Assembly: GCA_004356335.1 (NCBI GenBank)
Contig: SMXP01000082.1
Coordinates: 1-18,142 of the forward strand
Length of the DNA stretch: 18,142 bases
DNA from: Alphaproteobacteria bacterium
GTDB taxonomy: Bacteria; Pseudomonadota; Alphaproteobacteria; SMXP01
Direction: 5' to 3'
The translations under genes and the position numbers were made by a program. Shown piece by piece: positions 1 through 7,894 of this stretch (position 1 is the first letter of the stretch; the number at the start of each line of letters is the position of its first letter). The notes under the pieces are model-generated. The model worked only from the letters and a program-made list of their open reading frames with translations. It was not told the DNA's origin and did no database searches.

Positions 1-294
1 GAAGCTCTGTAATGGGATCCGCGCCTTAATACGCCGCATCTCTTGTTGGAGGACTTTGGCTTCTTCTTTGCCGAGTCCGCCGCCACCATATTCTTTCGAC
101 CAAGCCGGCACCGTCCATCCACGGGCGGCCATACGTTCGAACCAATCACGCTGATCGTCGGACTTGAAGGAGGCTTGACGCCCACCCCAATAAATATCTG
201 AATCGTCTTCGATGGGTTTGCGCATGGATTGAGGACAATTTTCCGCCAACCATTGGCGCACTTCATGCCCAAAGTCTTCGAGCCCTGCCACCAT
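1..294 (-). CDS. Acyl-CoA dehydrogenase family protein, N-terminal part (cut by window edge)
   Basis: This is the first 98 residues of a leftward gene that continues past base 1. The protein begins MVAGLEDFGHEVRQWLAENC and later reads WGGR, RGWTVPAW, EYGGGGL and EEAKVLQQEM. That is the N-terminal helical domain of FadE-like acyl-CoA dehydrogenases, FAD flavoproteins that introduce an alpha-beta double bond into acyl-CoA thioesters. The catalytic Glu and the FAD-binding middle and C-terminal domains lie outside the window, so activity and substrate cannot be judged. The ATG at 294 follows a strong GGAAGGGAG ribosome binding site. It lies only 11 bases after the stop of the upstream short-chain dehydrogenase, so the two are almost certainly one operon. 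The family call is secure from motif resemblance; the subfamily is not. Confidence 0.85.
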   Translation of the reverse strand, partial: MVAGLEDFGHEVRQWLAENCPQSMRKPIEDDSDIYWGGRQASFKSDDQRDWFERMAARGWTVPAWSKEYGGGGLGKEEAKVLQQEMRRIKARIPLQSF

Positions 295-305
295 GGTCTC
301 CCTTC

Positions 306-1073
306 CTAAATGGTCGCCCCACCGTCCATGACCAGTGTTTCCCCCGTGGTAAAGGCAGCCGCATCAGAGACAAGATAAATAACGCCGCCAACCATATCGA
401 TAGGTTGCCCCAGCCGAGAAATGGGAAACGTCTTGAGCAGTGCCTCGAGCTTTTGCTTGTCGGATGTCAGCGCCGCGCTCAATTTCGTTTCGATCAGGCC
501 GGGCAGGATCGCATTGACCCGAATATTGTCCTTGCCGTATTCGCGGGCAAAAGCCTTCGTCATATTCACCATGGCTGCCTTGGTGATCGAGTAAATGCCT
601 TGATAGGGGCCGGGATGCAATGCGTTAATCGAGGCGACGTTCAGGATCGTGCCGCCGCCACTTTGTTTCATTCGGTGAACCGCTTTGGCACTCATGAAAA
701 ATGGCCCGCGCAAATTGACTTCAACGGTCTTATCGAATGCCGCCACCTCCGTGTCGGCAATGGGCCCAAAGTAAGGGCTCGCCGCCGCACAATTAATCAG
801 GATATCCAATCTCCCGAAGTCCCGGTCGATAGTGTCGAATAGATTGTCAATATCTTCCATAGTGCCGGCATGGCATTTCAAAGCCGTCGCTTGCCCCCCG
901 TCGGCGCGTATCCCTTGAGCCACCTGCTCGCAGGCCTCCAGCTTGCGGCTGGTCACGATGACGTGGGCGCCGAAAGCGGCCAACCCCTCCGCGATGGCTT
1001 GGCCAATTCCACGGCTCGCCCCACTGACCAGGGCAATTTTGCCGGTTAAGTCAAACAGTTCATTTCGCAGCAT
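306..1073 (-). CDS. SDR family NAD(P)-dependent oxidoreductase
   Basis: A 255-residue classical short-chain dehydrogenase, a usual length for the family. Visible landmarks are the Rossmann glycine motif GASRGIG (residues 18-24), NCAA in place of the usual NNAG (94-97), and the catalytic set Asn120, Ser148, Tyr161 and Lys165 in YSITK. The C-terminal half has the usual PG.I.T segment (191-196) and a final DGG. Ser-Arg-Lys after the second strand (VIVTSRK) suggests NADP(H) preference, which is an inference. I chose the ATG at 1073 because GGAAG lies 8 bases upstream. The reading frame stays open to 1163, but those extra 30 residues do not resemble the family. The gene is followed after 11 bases by the acyl-CoA dehydrogenase, suggesting a joint role in acyl or alcohol oxidation. 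The substrate is unknown. Confidence 0.92.
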   Translation of the reverse strand: MLRNELFDLTGKIALVSGASRGIGQAIAEGLAAFGAHVIVTSRKLEACEQVAQGIRADGGQATALKCHAGTMEDIDNLFDTIDRDFGRLDILINCAAASPYFGPIADTEVAAFDKTVEVNLRGPFFMSAKAVHRMKQSGGGTILNVASINALHPGPYQGIYSITKAAMVNMTKAFAREYGKDNIRVNAILPGLIETKLSAALTSDKQKLEALLKTFPISRLGQPIDMVGGVIYLVSDAAAFTTGETLVMDGGATI

Positions 1074-1202
1074 ATGAAGAGCTTCCATTCCATGGTGGGT
1101 ACACTTTATGTATGAACGGGCAAGCGACAGAGTCCGTGACGTCAATCTCGCTCGGGCCGGCAAATAGAGTGTTTCCAGGCGTGAAGACCGTCCTTGCCAA
1201 GG

Positions 1203-1227
1203 TCAATCGATCCGGTGGATCGATTGA
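1203..1227. promoter_or_regulatory. Perfect inverted repeat, candidate operator or RNA hairpin
   Basis: The arms TCAATCGATCC and GGATCGATTGA are exact reverse complements of 11 bases, separated by three bases. It lies 130 bases upstream of the short-chain dehydrogenase start and 278 bases upstream of the ligase start. The size and symmetry suit a dimeric repressor such as a TetR-family regulator of lipid genes, but no regulator gene is in the window. It could equally be the hairpin part of the dispersed repeat that starts just downstream. Confidence 0.5.
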
Positions 1228-1237
1228 AGGGATGAAC

Positions 1238-1265
1238 GGACCCGGTTTTCCTGAATGCGCTCTAA
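1238..1265 (+). repeat. Dispersed repeat copy, ACCCGGTTTTCC...GCTCTAA type
   Basis: It matches 25 of 28 bases with 12610-12637. The first 18 bases are identical, followed by a diverged linker and GCTCTAA in place of GCTCTAG. It is a member of the family that also occurs at 7789-7986, 10607-10660 and 12590-12637. Confidence 0.75.
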
Positions 1266-1289
1266 TCCCATCGCGCCCGTCTTCGTTAC

Positions 1290-1317
1290 AAAAAGCCCTG
1301 GATTTCCGGGTCTTTTT
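1290..1317. terminator. Bidirectional terminator-like hairpin with no adjacent gene end
   Basis: AAAAAGCCC (1290-1298) pairs with GGGTCTTTTT (1308-1317) with one bulged T. The inner part can add a GG-CC pair around an ATTT loop. An A-tract before the stem and a T-tract after it make it look like an intrinsic terminator usable in both directions. No recognised gene ends here, because the flanking genes are divergent. It may end a small unrecognised transcript or act in the leader of the ligase mRNA. Confidence 0.5.
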
Positions 1318-1350
1318 ACTTTCTTATCGGTCATAACCCCCGCTTGGTCT

Positions 1351-1389
1351 AACGTGGGCCTGTGTCCACTTCGCGCGAAAATGCTCTAA
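1351..1389 (+). repeat. Dispersed repeat copy, GTGTCCACTTCGC...GCTCTAA type
   Basis: The core GTGTCCACTTCGCGCGAAAA followed by TGCTCTAA differs from the copy at 7866-7893 at a single position (G for T after TTCGC). The flanking TAACG and a diverged ACCGG-like segment also align. It lies 116 bases before the ligase start. Confidence 0.8.
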
Positions 1390-1504
1390 TTGGACCGGGG
1401 ATGCAAAGCAAATATCATGGGCCTCGGTTGGAGGGCACAAATCGAGCCATTCTTGCCGTCCGCGGTGCAGGAAAGTAGATAACAACACGGGTGGGTATTG
1501 TTAC

Positions 1505-3277
1505 ATGACCGACATCATGTCCCTCCTTGAGGCACACGCCGAGCGGTTTGGTGACAAGCCGGCGCTGTGCAATGGCCCCACGGGCAATACCGAGTCGATT
1601 TCCTATCGGCAATTATGGCACGATGTTCAGCGCCTAGCCGGTCACCTTATGGATCAAGGTGTGGTACCGGGAGATAGAGTGGCCATCCTTTCCGAGTCGC
1701 GCGCCGAATGGGGCGTCTGTTTTTTCGCCATACTCCACGCCGGCGCCATCGTTGTGCCCATGGACGCGAAGATGAGTCAAACCGAGTTCGAGTCCATCAT
1801 TCGCGATTCCTCGCCAAAGGCGCTTTTCATTTCAAAGGACTTTCTCGACATTGCCGCCCCGCTTCGATCGAACGACTCGTCTATAGAACACGTCTTTGTT
1901 ATGGACAAAGACTATCACGGAAACGACTTTCCCTCGATCCATCAAATCCAATCGACCACGCCCCTGCCCGATAGGACACCGGAACCCGATGAACTAGCCG
2001 TCATTTTTTACACTTCCGGCACCATGGGAAGCTCAAAGGGTGTCATGATTACCTTCGGCAATTTAAACTTCCAAATGGACAGTTTGGGTGACATTGTCGC
2101 CTTTACCCACAAAGATCGCTTTCTATCCATCTTGCCGCTCAGTCATGTATTGGAACTCACGGGCGGCCTTCTTTATCTCTTGAGCCTTGGCACCACCATC
2201 ATATATGCGCGCACGATCCTTCCTCAGGAGCTTTTAAAATTGATGCAGGAACGCAAGGTGACCGCCATGGTCGCGGTGCCGATGTTCTTTCAAGTGCTAA
2301 AGAACAAAATCGAAAGCGAAATGCGAAGCAAAGGCAAACTGGCGCAGGTTTGGTTCGATACATCCATAAAACTGGCTCAATCAATTCAATCCGAAAAAAT
2401 ACGCCGGCTTATGTTTGTACCGATATTGCGCAAGTTTGGCGGCAAATTGCGTATCATTTTATCGGGTGGCGCGCCGCTGGATCCTCAAGTGGAACAATTC
2501 TTCAATCTGATCGGCATTAATTTGCTTCAGGGATACGGTTTGACCGAGACAAGCCCCACCATCTCGGTCAATGTTCCCCATGCTCAACGGGGTGGTTCCG
2601 TCGGCAAGCCGCTTAAAGGGGTGGAAGTGCGTATCGATGCCAAAGATGGTGAGCTGGAAGGAGAAATTCTCACGCGGGGGCCTCACGTAATGAAGGGCTA
2701 TTACAAACTCGACAATTTGACGAAAACGACGGTGGACGAAGAAGGCTGGCTGCGGACGGGCGATTTGGGGCATCTCGATGAGGACGGCTATCTCTATATC
2801 ACGGGTCGTGCCAAGAACTTGATTGTGTTGAGTAACGGTCTGAAAGTGCAGCCTGAAGAGGTTGAAGAAGTCTTGTTGCGCGCCTCGACCATCCAAGAAG
2901 TCTGCGTCTGTGCGCCTGCGCAGAATACCGCCCGCGCCCAGCGAACGTCTGAGATTTGTGCCGTCGTAACACCGACGGAATCACTTCTCGAATTGGCCGA
3001 ATTCAATTTGGAGAAACTAAGATTAGCCGTTGAAACGGAAATCGCCCAGCTTGCGCAAAGCCTGGCACCGCACAAGCGGCCCAAGCGCGTTCTCATTTAT
3101 GACGGCGAGTTGCCTAAAACCACGACGAAAAAAGTCAAACGACTTATCATACATGAATGGCTGGATAACGGAGAAACCAACAAGAACAATTCCGATGCCA
3201 CCGAGGCCGTTGCCGGCGATCGCGAGCCCGCACCTGCCAAAACACAAACGACAAATCCTGATTTGGCCGATGGATGA
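1505..3277 (+). CDS. AMP-dependent acyl-CoA synthetase (long-chain fatty acid CoA ligase family)
   Basis: A 590-residue member of the ANL superfamily, which activates a carboxylic acid with ATP to an acyl-AMP and then forms the CoA thioester. Visible motifs in order are the phosphate-binding loop YTSGTMGSSKG (169-179), LPLSH (210-214), the adenine-binding GYGLTET (343-349), TGD (418-420), the hinge region YITGRAKNLI (431-440), and a C-terminal PKTTTKKVKR (537-546). The catalytic lysine would be Lys543; the Gly usually before it is Lys542 here. The last 40 residues are polar, low-complexity and dispensable-looking. There is no signal peptide, so it is cytoplasmic or membrane-peripheral. The ribosome site before the ATG at 1505 is weak (GGGTGGG); a second in-frame ATG lies at 1517. 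The GMC oxidoreductase follows after 84 bases, likely in the same operon. Chain-length preference cannot be told. Confidence 0.92.
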   Translation: MTDIMSLLEAHAERFGDKPALCNGPTGNTESISYRQLWHDVQRLAGHLMDQGVVPGDRVAILSESRAEWGVCFFAILHAGAIVVPMDAKMSQTEFESIIRDSSPKALFISKDFLDIAAPLRSNDSSIEHVFVMDKDYHGNDFPSIHQIQSTTPLPDRTPEPDELAVIFYTSGTMGSSKGVMITFGNLNFQMDSLGDIVAFTHKDRFLSILPLSHVLELTGGLLYLLSLGTTIIYARTILPQELLKLMQERKVTAMVAVPMFFQVLKNKIESEMRSKGKLAQVWFDTSIKLAQSIQSEKIRRLMFVPILRKFGGKLRIILSGGAPLDPQVEQFFNLIGINLLQGYGLTETSPTISVNVPHAQRGGSVGKPLKGVEVRIDAKDGELEGEILTRGPHVMKGYYKLDNLTKTTVDEEGWLRTGDLGHLDEDGYLYITGRAKNLIVLSNGLKVQPEEVEEVLLRASTIQEVCVCAPAQNTARAQRTSEICAVVTPTESLLELAEFNLEKLRLAVETEIAQLAQSLAPHKRPKRVLIYDGELPKTTTKKVKRLIIHEWLDNGETNKNNSDATEAVAGDREPAPAKTQTTNPDLADG

Positions 3278-3361
3278 CGGCGAACACCGCAATCAATAAG
3301 ATCTCATCACAAGAAACTCAGACTCCTTGAGAAAAGTGCAACCCGGGGCTATGCCGATTCC

Positions 3362-4978
3362 ATGCTTGTAGATTTCGAAACCTGCACCGACCAGGCCACT
3401 TTTGAGGCCGATGTCTGTATCATCGGCGCCGGTGCGGCCGGCATTACCCTGTCACGCGATTTGATTGGGGCCGGATTCCGGGTGTGTCTACTGGAAAGCG
3501 GCGGTCTTGATTTTGAGTCTTCAACACAGGATTTGGCGCAGGGCCAATCGATTGGCTTTCCTTATTATCAACCCGGCGATTCACGACTGCGCTTTTTCGG
3601 CGGGACAACGTCCATTTGGGGCGGCCGATGTGCCCAGCTCAATGAATGTGATTTCGAACGACGGCCATGGGTCCCCCATAGTGGCTGGCCCTATGGCAAA
3701 GACACGCTGGCCCCTTATTACCGACGCGCCCAGCACGAATTGGAACTGGAAGAGTTCGAGGGTGGCGAAGAGACGTGGGACTTACACGGCCTTCAAGCCC
3801 CACCTTTCGACCGGGATCTTTTGCGCACATCGTTTTGGCAGTTTGACTTGGTGGCGGACCGATTTGCCCATCGCCGGTGCCGCGATCTTATGGATTCTCC
3901 CAACGTCACCATTCTGCTGCACGCCAATGTGATCGATATTCAAGCCAATGGGGACGGCACCGCCATAGATAAGCTCCACATTGCCAATCTACGGGGCGGA
4001 CGGGGCGAGGCTCGGGCAAAGATTTACGTACTCGCCGCCGGTGGCCTGGAAAATCCGCGGCTGCTGTTAGCCTCGCGCAGCATCCAATCCACTGGTTTGG
4101 GAAATCAGAATGATCTTGTCGGCCGCTTTTTTATGGAACACCCGCACGCCCGTGGCGGTCACATTGTTTCGCAGCATTTCTGGCAACTCCTCAAGATGCT
4201 GCCCCGCTCCTATCAGTATAAAGGGCATCGCTATGCGGCCCTTGCCCGCGCTTCCGAAACTCTGCAGCAACGCGAAGGCATTCTCAACTCGTCCTTTACG
4301 ATTTCGGTTCGTCAACCTCCCAACGAACAAATGGCGACATTAAAGAATGCTTATCTGACTCTTAAAGAAGAACTGGAGCCTAACCGGCTGGGCCGCGCAC
4401 TGTGGCACATCAACAGACGATTTCTCCTGTGGGCACGCGAGGGCATTGGTCCGGCCCTCGGATGGTTTCGGTTGAAGACCAGTCGTGACGGCCTTTACAC
4501 CGTGGTGCGTGGCGAACAAGCGCCCAATCCCGACAGCCGCGTGACACTCACATCGGAAAAAGATGCATTGGGCGTGCCTCGTCTCGCACTCGACTGGCGC
4601 TTCAGTGACATCGACAAGCATACGGTGCGCGTATTGATGTCGGCCTTAGATAAAGAAATTCGGCGTTTGGGGCTTGGACATGTCACACCAAGCCCGTGGC
4701 TCCAAGAGGAAGACGCCCCCTGGCAGATCGATCCTCTTATCAGCAATCACCCGATCGGCGGATTTCACCATATGGGCACGACGCGCATGTCGGCAAGCCC
4801 GAGCGAGGGTGTGGTTGACGCCGATTGCCGAGTACACGGCCTTGGAAATTTGTTCGTGGCGGGAAGTTCCGTCTTTCCCACAAGCGGGTGGGCCAATCCG
4901 ACGCTGACCTTAATAGCGCTAACGCTCAAATTGGCGGATCATATCAAGGCCACGCACGAGCCTAGGGGGGTGAGGTGA
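3362..4978 (+). CDS. GMC family FAD-dependent oxidoreductase (alcohol/sugar dehydrogenase-like)
   Basis: A 538-residue glucose-methanol-choline family flavoprotein. The dinucleotide-binding motif GAGAAG is at residues 22-27 and ends in a Glu after the second strand (LLESGG). The FAD segment GGTTSIWGGR follows at 80-89, AAGGLENPRLLL at 225-236, and the C-terminal active-site region at 469-515. There His470 (in HHMGTTRM) and Asn512 (in NPTLT) are the likely catalytic pair. The family oxidises an alcohol or sugar hydroxyl, passing electrons to oxygen, quinone or cytochrome. No signal peptide or Tat motif is visible, so a cytoplasmic location is most likely. It probably shares a transcript with the upstream ligase. 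The stop is only 4 bases from the stop of the oncoming TonB receptor gene, with no terminator between them. The substrate is unknown. Confidence 0.9.
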   Translation: MLVDFETCTDQATFEADVCIIGAGAAGITLSRDLIGAGFRVCLLESGGLDFESSTQDLAQGQSIGFPYYQPGDSRLRFFGGTTSIWGGRCAQLNECDFERRPWVPHSGWPYGKDTLAPYYRRAQHELELEEFEGGEETWDLHGLQAPPFDRDLLRTSFWQFDLVADRFAHRRCRDLMDSPNVTILLHANVIDIQANGDGTAIDKLHIANLRGGRGEARAKIYVLAAGGLENPRLLLASRSIQSTGLGNQNDLVGRFFMEHPHARGGHIVSQHFWQLLKMLPRSYQYKGHRYAALARASETLQQREGILNSSFTISVRQPPNEQMATLKNAYLTLKEELEPNRLGRALWHINRRFLLWAREGIGPALGWFRLKTSRDGLYTVVRGEQAPNPDSRVTLTSEKDALGVPRLALDWRFSDIDKHTVRVLMSALDKEIRRLGLGHVTPSPWLQEEDAPWQIDPLISNHPIGGFHHMGTTRMSASPSEGVVDADCRVHGLGNLFVAGSSVFPTSGWANPTLTLIALTLKLADHIKATHEPRGVR

Positions 4979-4982
4979 GCGA

Positions 4983-7742
4983 TCAAAAATGTATCGTTGC
5001 CCGGACACCATATCTGAACGGGTCCGGCAAATTGGCAACGACACCGTTGACAAATTTGGCTGACGAAACGGATTCGGTCGCGCTCGCCCCTTCTCTAAAA
5101 ACGGTCGTGTTGACCAGGTCCGGATCAATATAGGCGGACTTTATCGTGTCATTGTCCAAAACATTATCGGCAAAGGCCAAAATATTCCAATGCTTGGATT
5201 TGAGACCGATTCTAATGTTGACTTCAAAGTAAGAGTCCAATTGCACGATATTATCGGCGGATAAAAATCTTTTGCCTTGATAGCGACCATCGCCTTCGAC
5301 AAACCAATCGATGTCGCCCCATATGAACGGAGCGGTATAATTTGCCAATCCGACAAAAGCGTGCTTTGGCGCGCCTTCCAATTTATTTCCCGATCGGTCG
5401 ACCAGACATTGATAGGTCACGGGAATTGTCGATAAGCCAACCACTTCATCGCAACCCGATGCCGCAATCGTATTGGGATTGCTCGTCAACCCGGAAAGAT
5501 CGTCATATTCTGCATCGAGAAATGTGTAATAGCCGCTAAACGACCAATGTTCGTCGGGCTGCCATCTTACGTCCAGCTCAATACCAAAAACCGAGGCTTC
5601 GGCATCGTTGGTATAGACTTGGCTCAGCACACCCCCGATCACTTCGGTTGTGGTCGCCTGTTTCTCCGCAAAGTCTTGATAAAAAAGCGTGCCGTTCAAA
5701 TTCAACGTGTTGTCGAACCAGCTTGTCTTGGCACCAAGTTCGTAGACATGCATTTTCTCGGTGCCAAATTCCGTTTCATCCGGCAAGCCGTTGCCATTGG
5801 GATCGAGCCCCACGGACCGAAGGCCCAATGTGCTGAAGCCGCCGGGTTTCTTGGCCAATGCATAAGACGCGTATATCAGCGTATGGTCGGACGGACGCCA
5901 TTCCAACGCGACTTTTGGCGTTACGAAGTCATCGGTTCTCTTAAACGATTCCAAGGTAAAGCCGTCAGGCGCGCCGGGCCCAGGCACCAGCGCATCAGGC
6001 GTAAAATCAAGCGGCACGGCCAAGGCGGCGCACGATTGGTTTGGCCCACACAGGGTGAAATCCCCCATGGTTGTGCCCGCCGTCGGGGTTGGGCCGGACA
6101 GTTTATGGGTTTCACGCACATAGCGTGCCTCTGCCGAAATGGTCCAATCACCAAAGCTTTGCGGTAGCCAATTCAGCTCATTGAGATCAAGCTCAAGCCA
6201 TCCGTAAGCGGACCAATGATCCGTCTTTCGCTCGATCGGCCGCGCCGGCTGGGCGGCAAAAAAATCATCGACGAATTCGAAAACCGGCACGCTGGTAAAG
6301 CCCGGGCAGTCACCGAAATCGCATCGCACGCCCTGGCCGATGAGGGTGCCTCCCCTTTCCGTTTGATCAACATCCTCCGACCACCTTAATCCGCCCAAAG
6401 TCAATTGAACCGGATGGTCCCAATCGGATGCGAAACGCAGCTCTTGGCTGTACAGAATCGTCTCGTTTTCCATGGACAAGATTGAATGAATGGCCGTGCC
6501 GTCTGGTACGCCATTTGCGAATGAGCCTGTTGCGCGCTTGTCAAAATCGAAAAAGCTATCAACGTCGGCATCTGCGTAATGGGTTAATGAACGAATGGTG
6601 CCGATGCCTATATCCCAATCCGCGATGAGCGACACGCGAAAGACTTTTCGTTCGCTTCCCGGATAGTCAGAGAACGCAGGCAACGTGCCACCGGTCTTGA
6701 CGAAATTGGGGCTAAACCGGACTATCATTTCATCGGCGTCCGGTAATGTGCCAATGACGGACGGCAGCATTGTATCGGTAAAAAGCAATTGCCCGTTCCT
6801 AGGGTCAGGTCCTGCGGCGATGTCCAATCCCGGATTGACCGGCACAACGCTCTGAATACCAGGGGTGATCAGATCGTTGTCCGCCGCCGCCACAGCCGGC
6901 ACCGACAATGTGCCGTTGACGTCAACCGGTGCCTGTGCTGATTGTTCGAACCTATCGTCGGCATATTCGATCCGTGCTTTGAAAGTAAGCGTGTTCGTGG
7001 GTTTGAATTTTGCCGTGATCGACGCAGCCCAACCGTGGCCGCCGCCCACGTCAACGCTGTTAACGGCGTTCTCCGTGAAGCCTTGCTCGTGCCAATAAGC
7101 GGTATCGATCCGAATCGCCAATAGATCTTTTATAACGGCACCGCTTGCGCTGAGCGCCCCTTCATAGCGGCCGTAATTGCCGGCATCACCGGCAACCTGC
7201 CAATTAAAATCGTCGGTAGGGTCCTTGGTAATATATTGGATTGCGCCATTGAAAGCGTTTGGACCGTAAAGCGTACCCTGCGGCCCCTTAATGATCTCGA
7301 CCCGTTGAATGCCGATCAACCGTGGGCTGATCAACAAGGAACTTCCGGGAAAGCCGATGGCCTCGCTGGAAATGTCGATACCGTCGACAATCGTCGCCAC
7401 GTTGGGCCCACCCTGTGTGGGGGATAGCCCGCGGATCACGATGCGCGAGTCGGTTTGCGAAGCGCCTTCGTCAAACTGTAAACTCGGCGAAAGATTCACG
7501 ATATCTCTGATGTCATTGATGCTAAGCCGCTCAATTTGCTCCAGAGAAAGCACATCCACCGCGACAGGAATATCCTGACGCGTTCCCCCTCTCTTACCAA
7601 TTTCGACCGAAATCCGATCGAGTCCGGCCCAGCCGGGAGCCGTAAAGGAAAAGAAGAGTGACGCCGCCATTAGCGTCGCAATTGAAATCGCAATGATCTT
7701 ACGCCCAAAGCGAGAGATGAAGTTTCCCCCTCTTGATCCCAC
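4983..7742 (-). CDS. TonB-dependent outer membrane receptor
   Basis: About 900-930 residues depending on the start, the usual size for TonB-dependent receptors. A hydrophobic signal peptide (IIAISIATLMAASLFF, cleaved near APGWAG) is followed by a TonB-box-like RISVE. Next is a plug domain with DIVNLSPSL, RIVIRGLSP, VDGID and VEIIKGPQGTLYGPNAFNGA, then a roughly 700-residue 22-strand barrel ending in the C-terminal aromatic signature RYGVRATIHF. It would import a bulky ligand across the outer membrane using TonB energy; the ligand is not evident and no siderophore genes are nearby. The start is uncertain: the frame is open to a TTG at 7775 inside repeat-like sequence, a GTG lies at 7742 (used here), and the only strong ribosome site precedes an ATC at 7718. 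It lies downstream of the porin gene across a repeat block. Confidence 0.9.
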   Translation of the reverse strand: MGSRGGNFISRFGRKIIAISIATLMAASLFFSFTAPGWAGLDRISVEIGKRGGTRQDIPVAVDVLSLEQIERLSINDIRDIVNLSPSLQFDEGASQTDSRIVIRGLSPTQGGPNVATIVDGIDISSEAIGFPGSSLLISPRLIGIQRVEIIKGPQGTLYGPNAFNGAIQYITKDPTDDFNWQVAGDAGNYGRYEGALSASGAVIKDLLAIRIDTAYWHEQGFTENAVNSVDVGGGHGWAASITAKFKPTNTLTFKARIEYADDRFEQSAQAPVDVNGTLSVPAVAAADNDLITPGIQSVVPVNPGLDIAAGPDPRNGQLLFTDTMLPSVIGTLPDADEMIVRFSPNFVKTGGTLPAFSDYPGSERKVFRVSLIADWDIGIGTIRSLTHYADADVDSFFDFDKRATGSFANGVPDGTAIHSILSMENETILYSQELRFASDWDHPVQLTLGGLRWSEDVDQTERGGTLIGQGVRCDFGDCPGFTSVPVFEFVDDFFAAQPARPIERKTDHWSAYGWLELDLNELNWLPQSFGDWTISAEARYVRETHKLSGPTPTAGTTMGDFTLCGPNQSCAALAVPLDFTPDALVPGPGAPDGFTLESFKRTDDFVTPKVALEWRPSDHTLIYASYALAKKPGGFSTLGLRSVGLDPNGNGLPDETEFGTEKMHVYELGAKTSWFDNTLNLNGTLFYQDFAEKQATTTEVIGGVLSQVYTNDAEASVFGIELDVRWQPDEHWSFSGYYTFLDAEYDDLSGLTSNPNTIAASGCDEVVGLSTIPVTYQCLVDRSGNKLEGAPKHAFVGLANYTAPFIWGDIDWFVEGDGRYQGKRFLSADNIVQLDSYFEVNIRIGLKSKHWNILAFADNVLDNDTIKSAYIDPDLVNTTVFREGASATESVSSAKFVNGVVANLPDPFRYGVRATIHF
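7726..7734 (-). promoter_or_regulatory. Strong Shine-Dalgarno placed before an ATC codon
   Basis: On the minus strand AAGAGGGGG is followed by 7 bases and then ATC (7718-7716), in frame with the TonB receptor. Starting there would give (M)SRFGRKIIAISIATLMAASL, a textbook signal peptide with a short basic n-region. The GTG at 7742 and the TTG at 7775 have only weak upstream complementarity to 16S rRNA. Confidence 0.5.
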
Positions 7743-7788
7743 AGCCTTCAGTTGCAGCCTAGAGCACGTTCGCAAAAGATGGAATCAC

Positions 7789-7829
7789 TAGAGCGTTTCC
7801 GAACTCAACAGACTCGCGAAAACGCTCTA
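7789..7829. repeat. Inverted repeat with GCTCTA ends, first unit of the repeat block
   Basis: TAGAGCGTTT (7789-7798) is the exact reverse complement of AAACGCTCTA (7820-7829), with 21 bases between the arms. The right end GCTCTAA runs directly into the next repeat unit. The unit lies upstream of the TonB receptor start and could form a hairpin in a porin-receptor read-through transcript. Confidence 0.75.
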
Positions 7830-7893
7830 AGTCCTTGTTTGGTCGCATTTTCTTAACGCGAACCGGTGTCCACTTCGCTCGAAAATGCTCTAA
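7824..7893 (+). repeat. Dispersed repeat unit, GTCCTTGTTTGGTCGC...GTGTCCACTTCGC...GCTCTAA
   Basis: It starts and ends with GCTCTAA. It contains GTCCTTGTTTGGTCGC (7831-7846), AACGCGAACCGG and GTGTCCACTTCGCTCGAAAA. Its second half matches 1351-1389 closely, and its first half matches 7904-7919 of the next unit at 14 of 16 bases. From memory, this form (TTGTTTTGTCGCGTTTTC followed by CCGGTGTCCACTTCGCTCG) is a common dispersed repeat in Bradyrhizobium-like alphaproteobacteria. Confidence 0.8.
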
Positions 7894-7894
7894 C

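Larger units (their letters stand above)
1074..1504. other. Divergent intergenic region with palindrome, terminator-like hairpin and repeats
   Basis: These 431 bases separate the leftward dehydrogenase operon from the rightward ligase operon and must hold both promoters. I could not identify convincing -35/-10 pairs on either strand. Recognisable elements, listed separately, are a perfect 11-bp-arm palindrome (1203-1227), a repeat copy (1238-1265), a terminator-like hairpin (1290-1317) and a second repeat copy (1351-1389). Just before the ligase ATG, TAACAA (1480-1485) and TTGTTA (1498-1503) form a small dyad around the weak GGGTGGG ribosome binding region. The open frame at 1112-1336 (+) shows no protein family and runs through repeat sequence, so I do not call it a gene. 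Confidence 0.7.

Noticed and set aside
405..842. 145-codon open frame antisense to the short-chain dehydrogenase
   Set aside because: It is a shadow of the opposite-strand gene, whose catalytic motifs are complete; no protein features of its own.
1112..1336. 74-codon open frame on the plus strand in the divergent intergenic region
   Set aside because: No family resemblance. It runs through the palindrome, a repeat copy and the terminator-like hairpin, and no clear ribosome site precedes it.
5547..6167. 206-codon open frame antisense to the TonB receptor
   Set aside because: Composition is rich in Arg, Gly and His as expected of an antisense shadow; no motif, no ribosome site.
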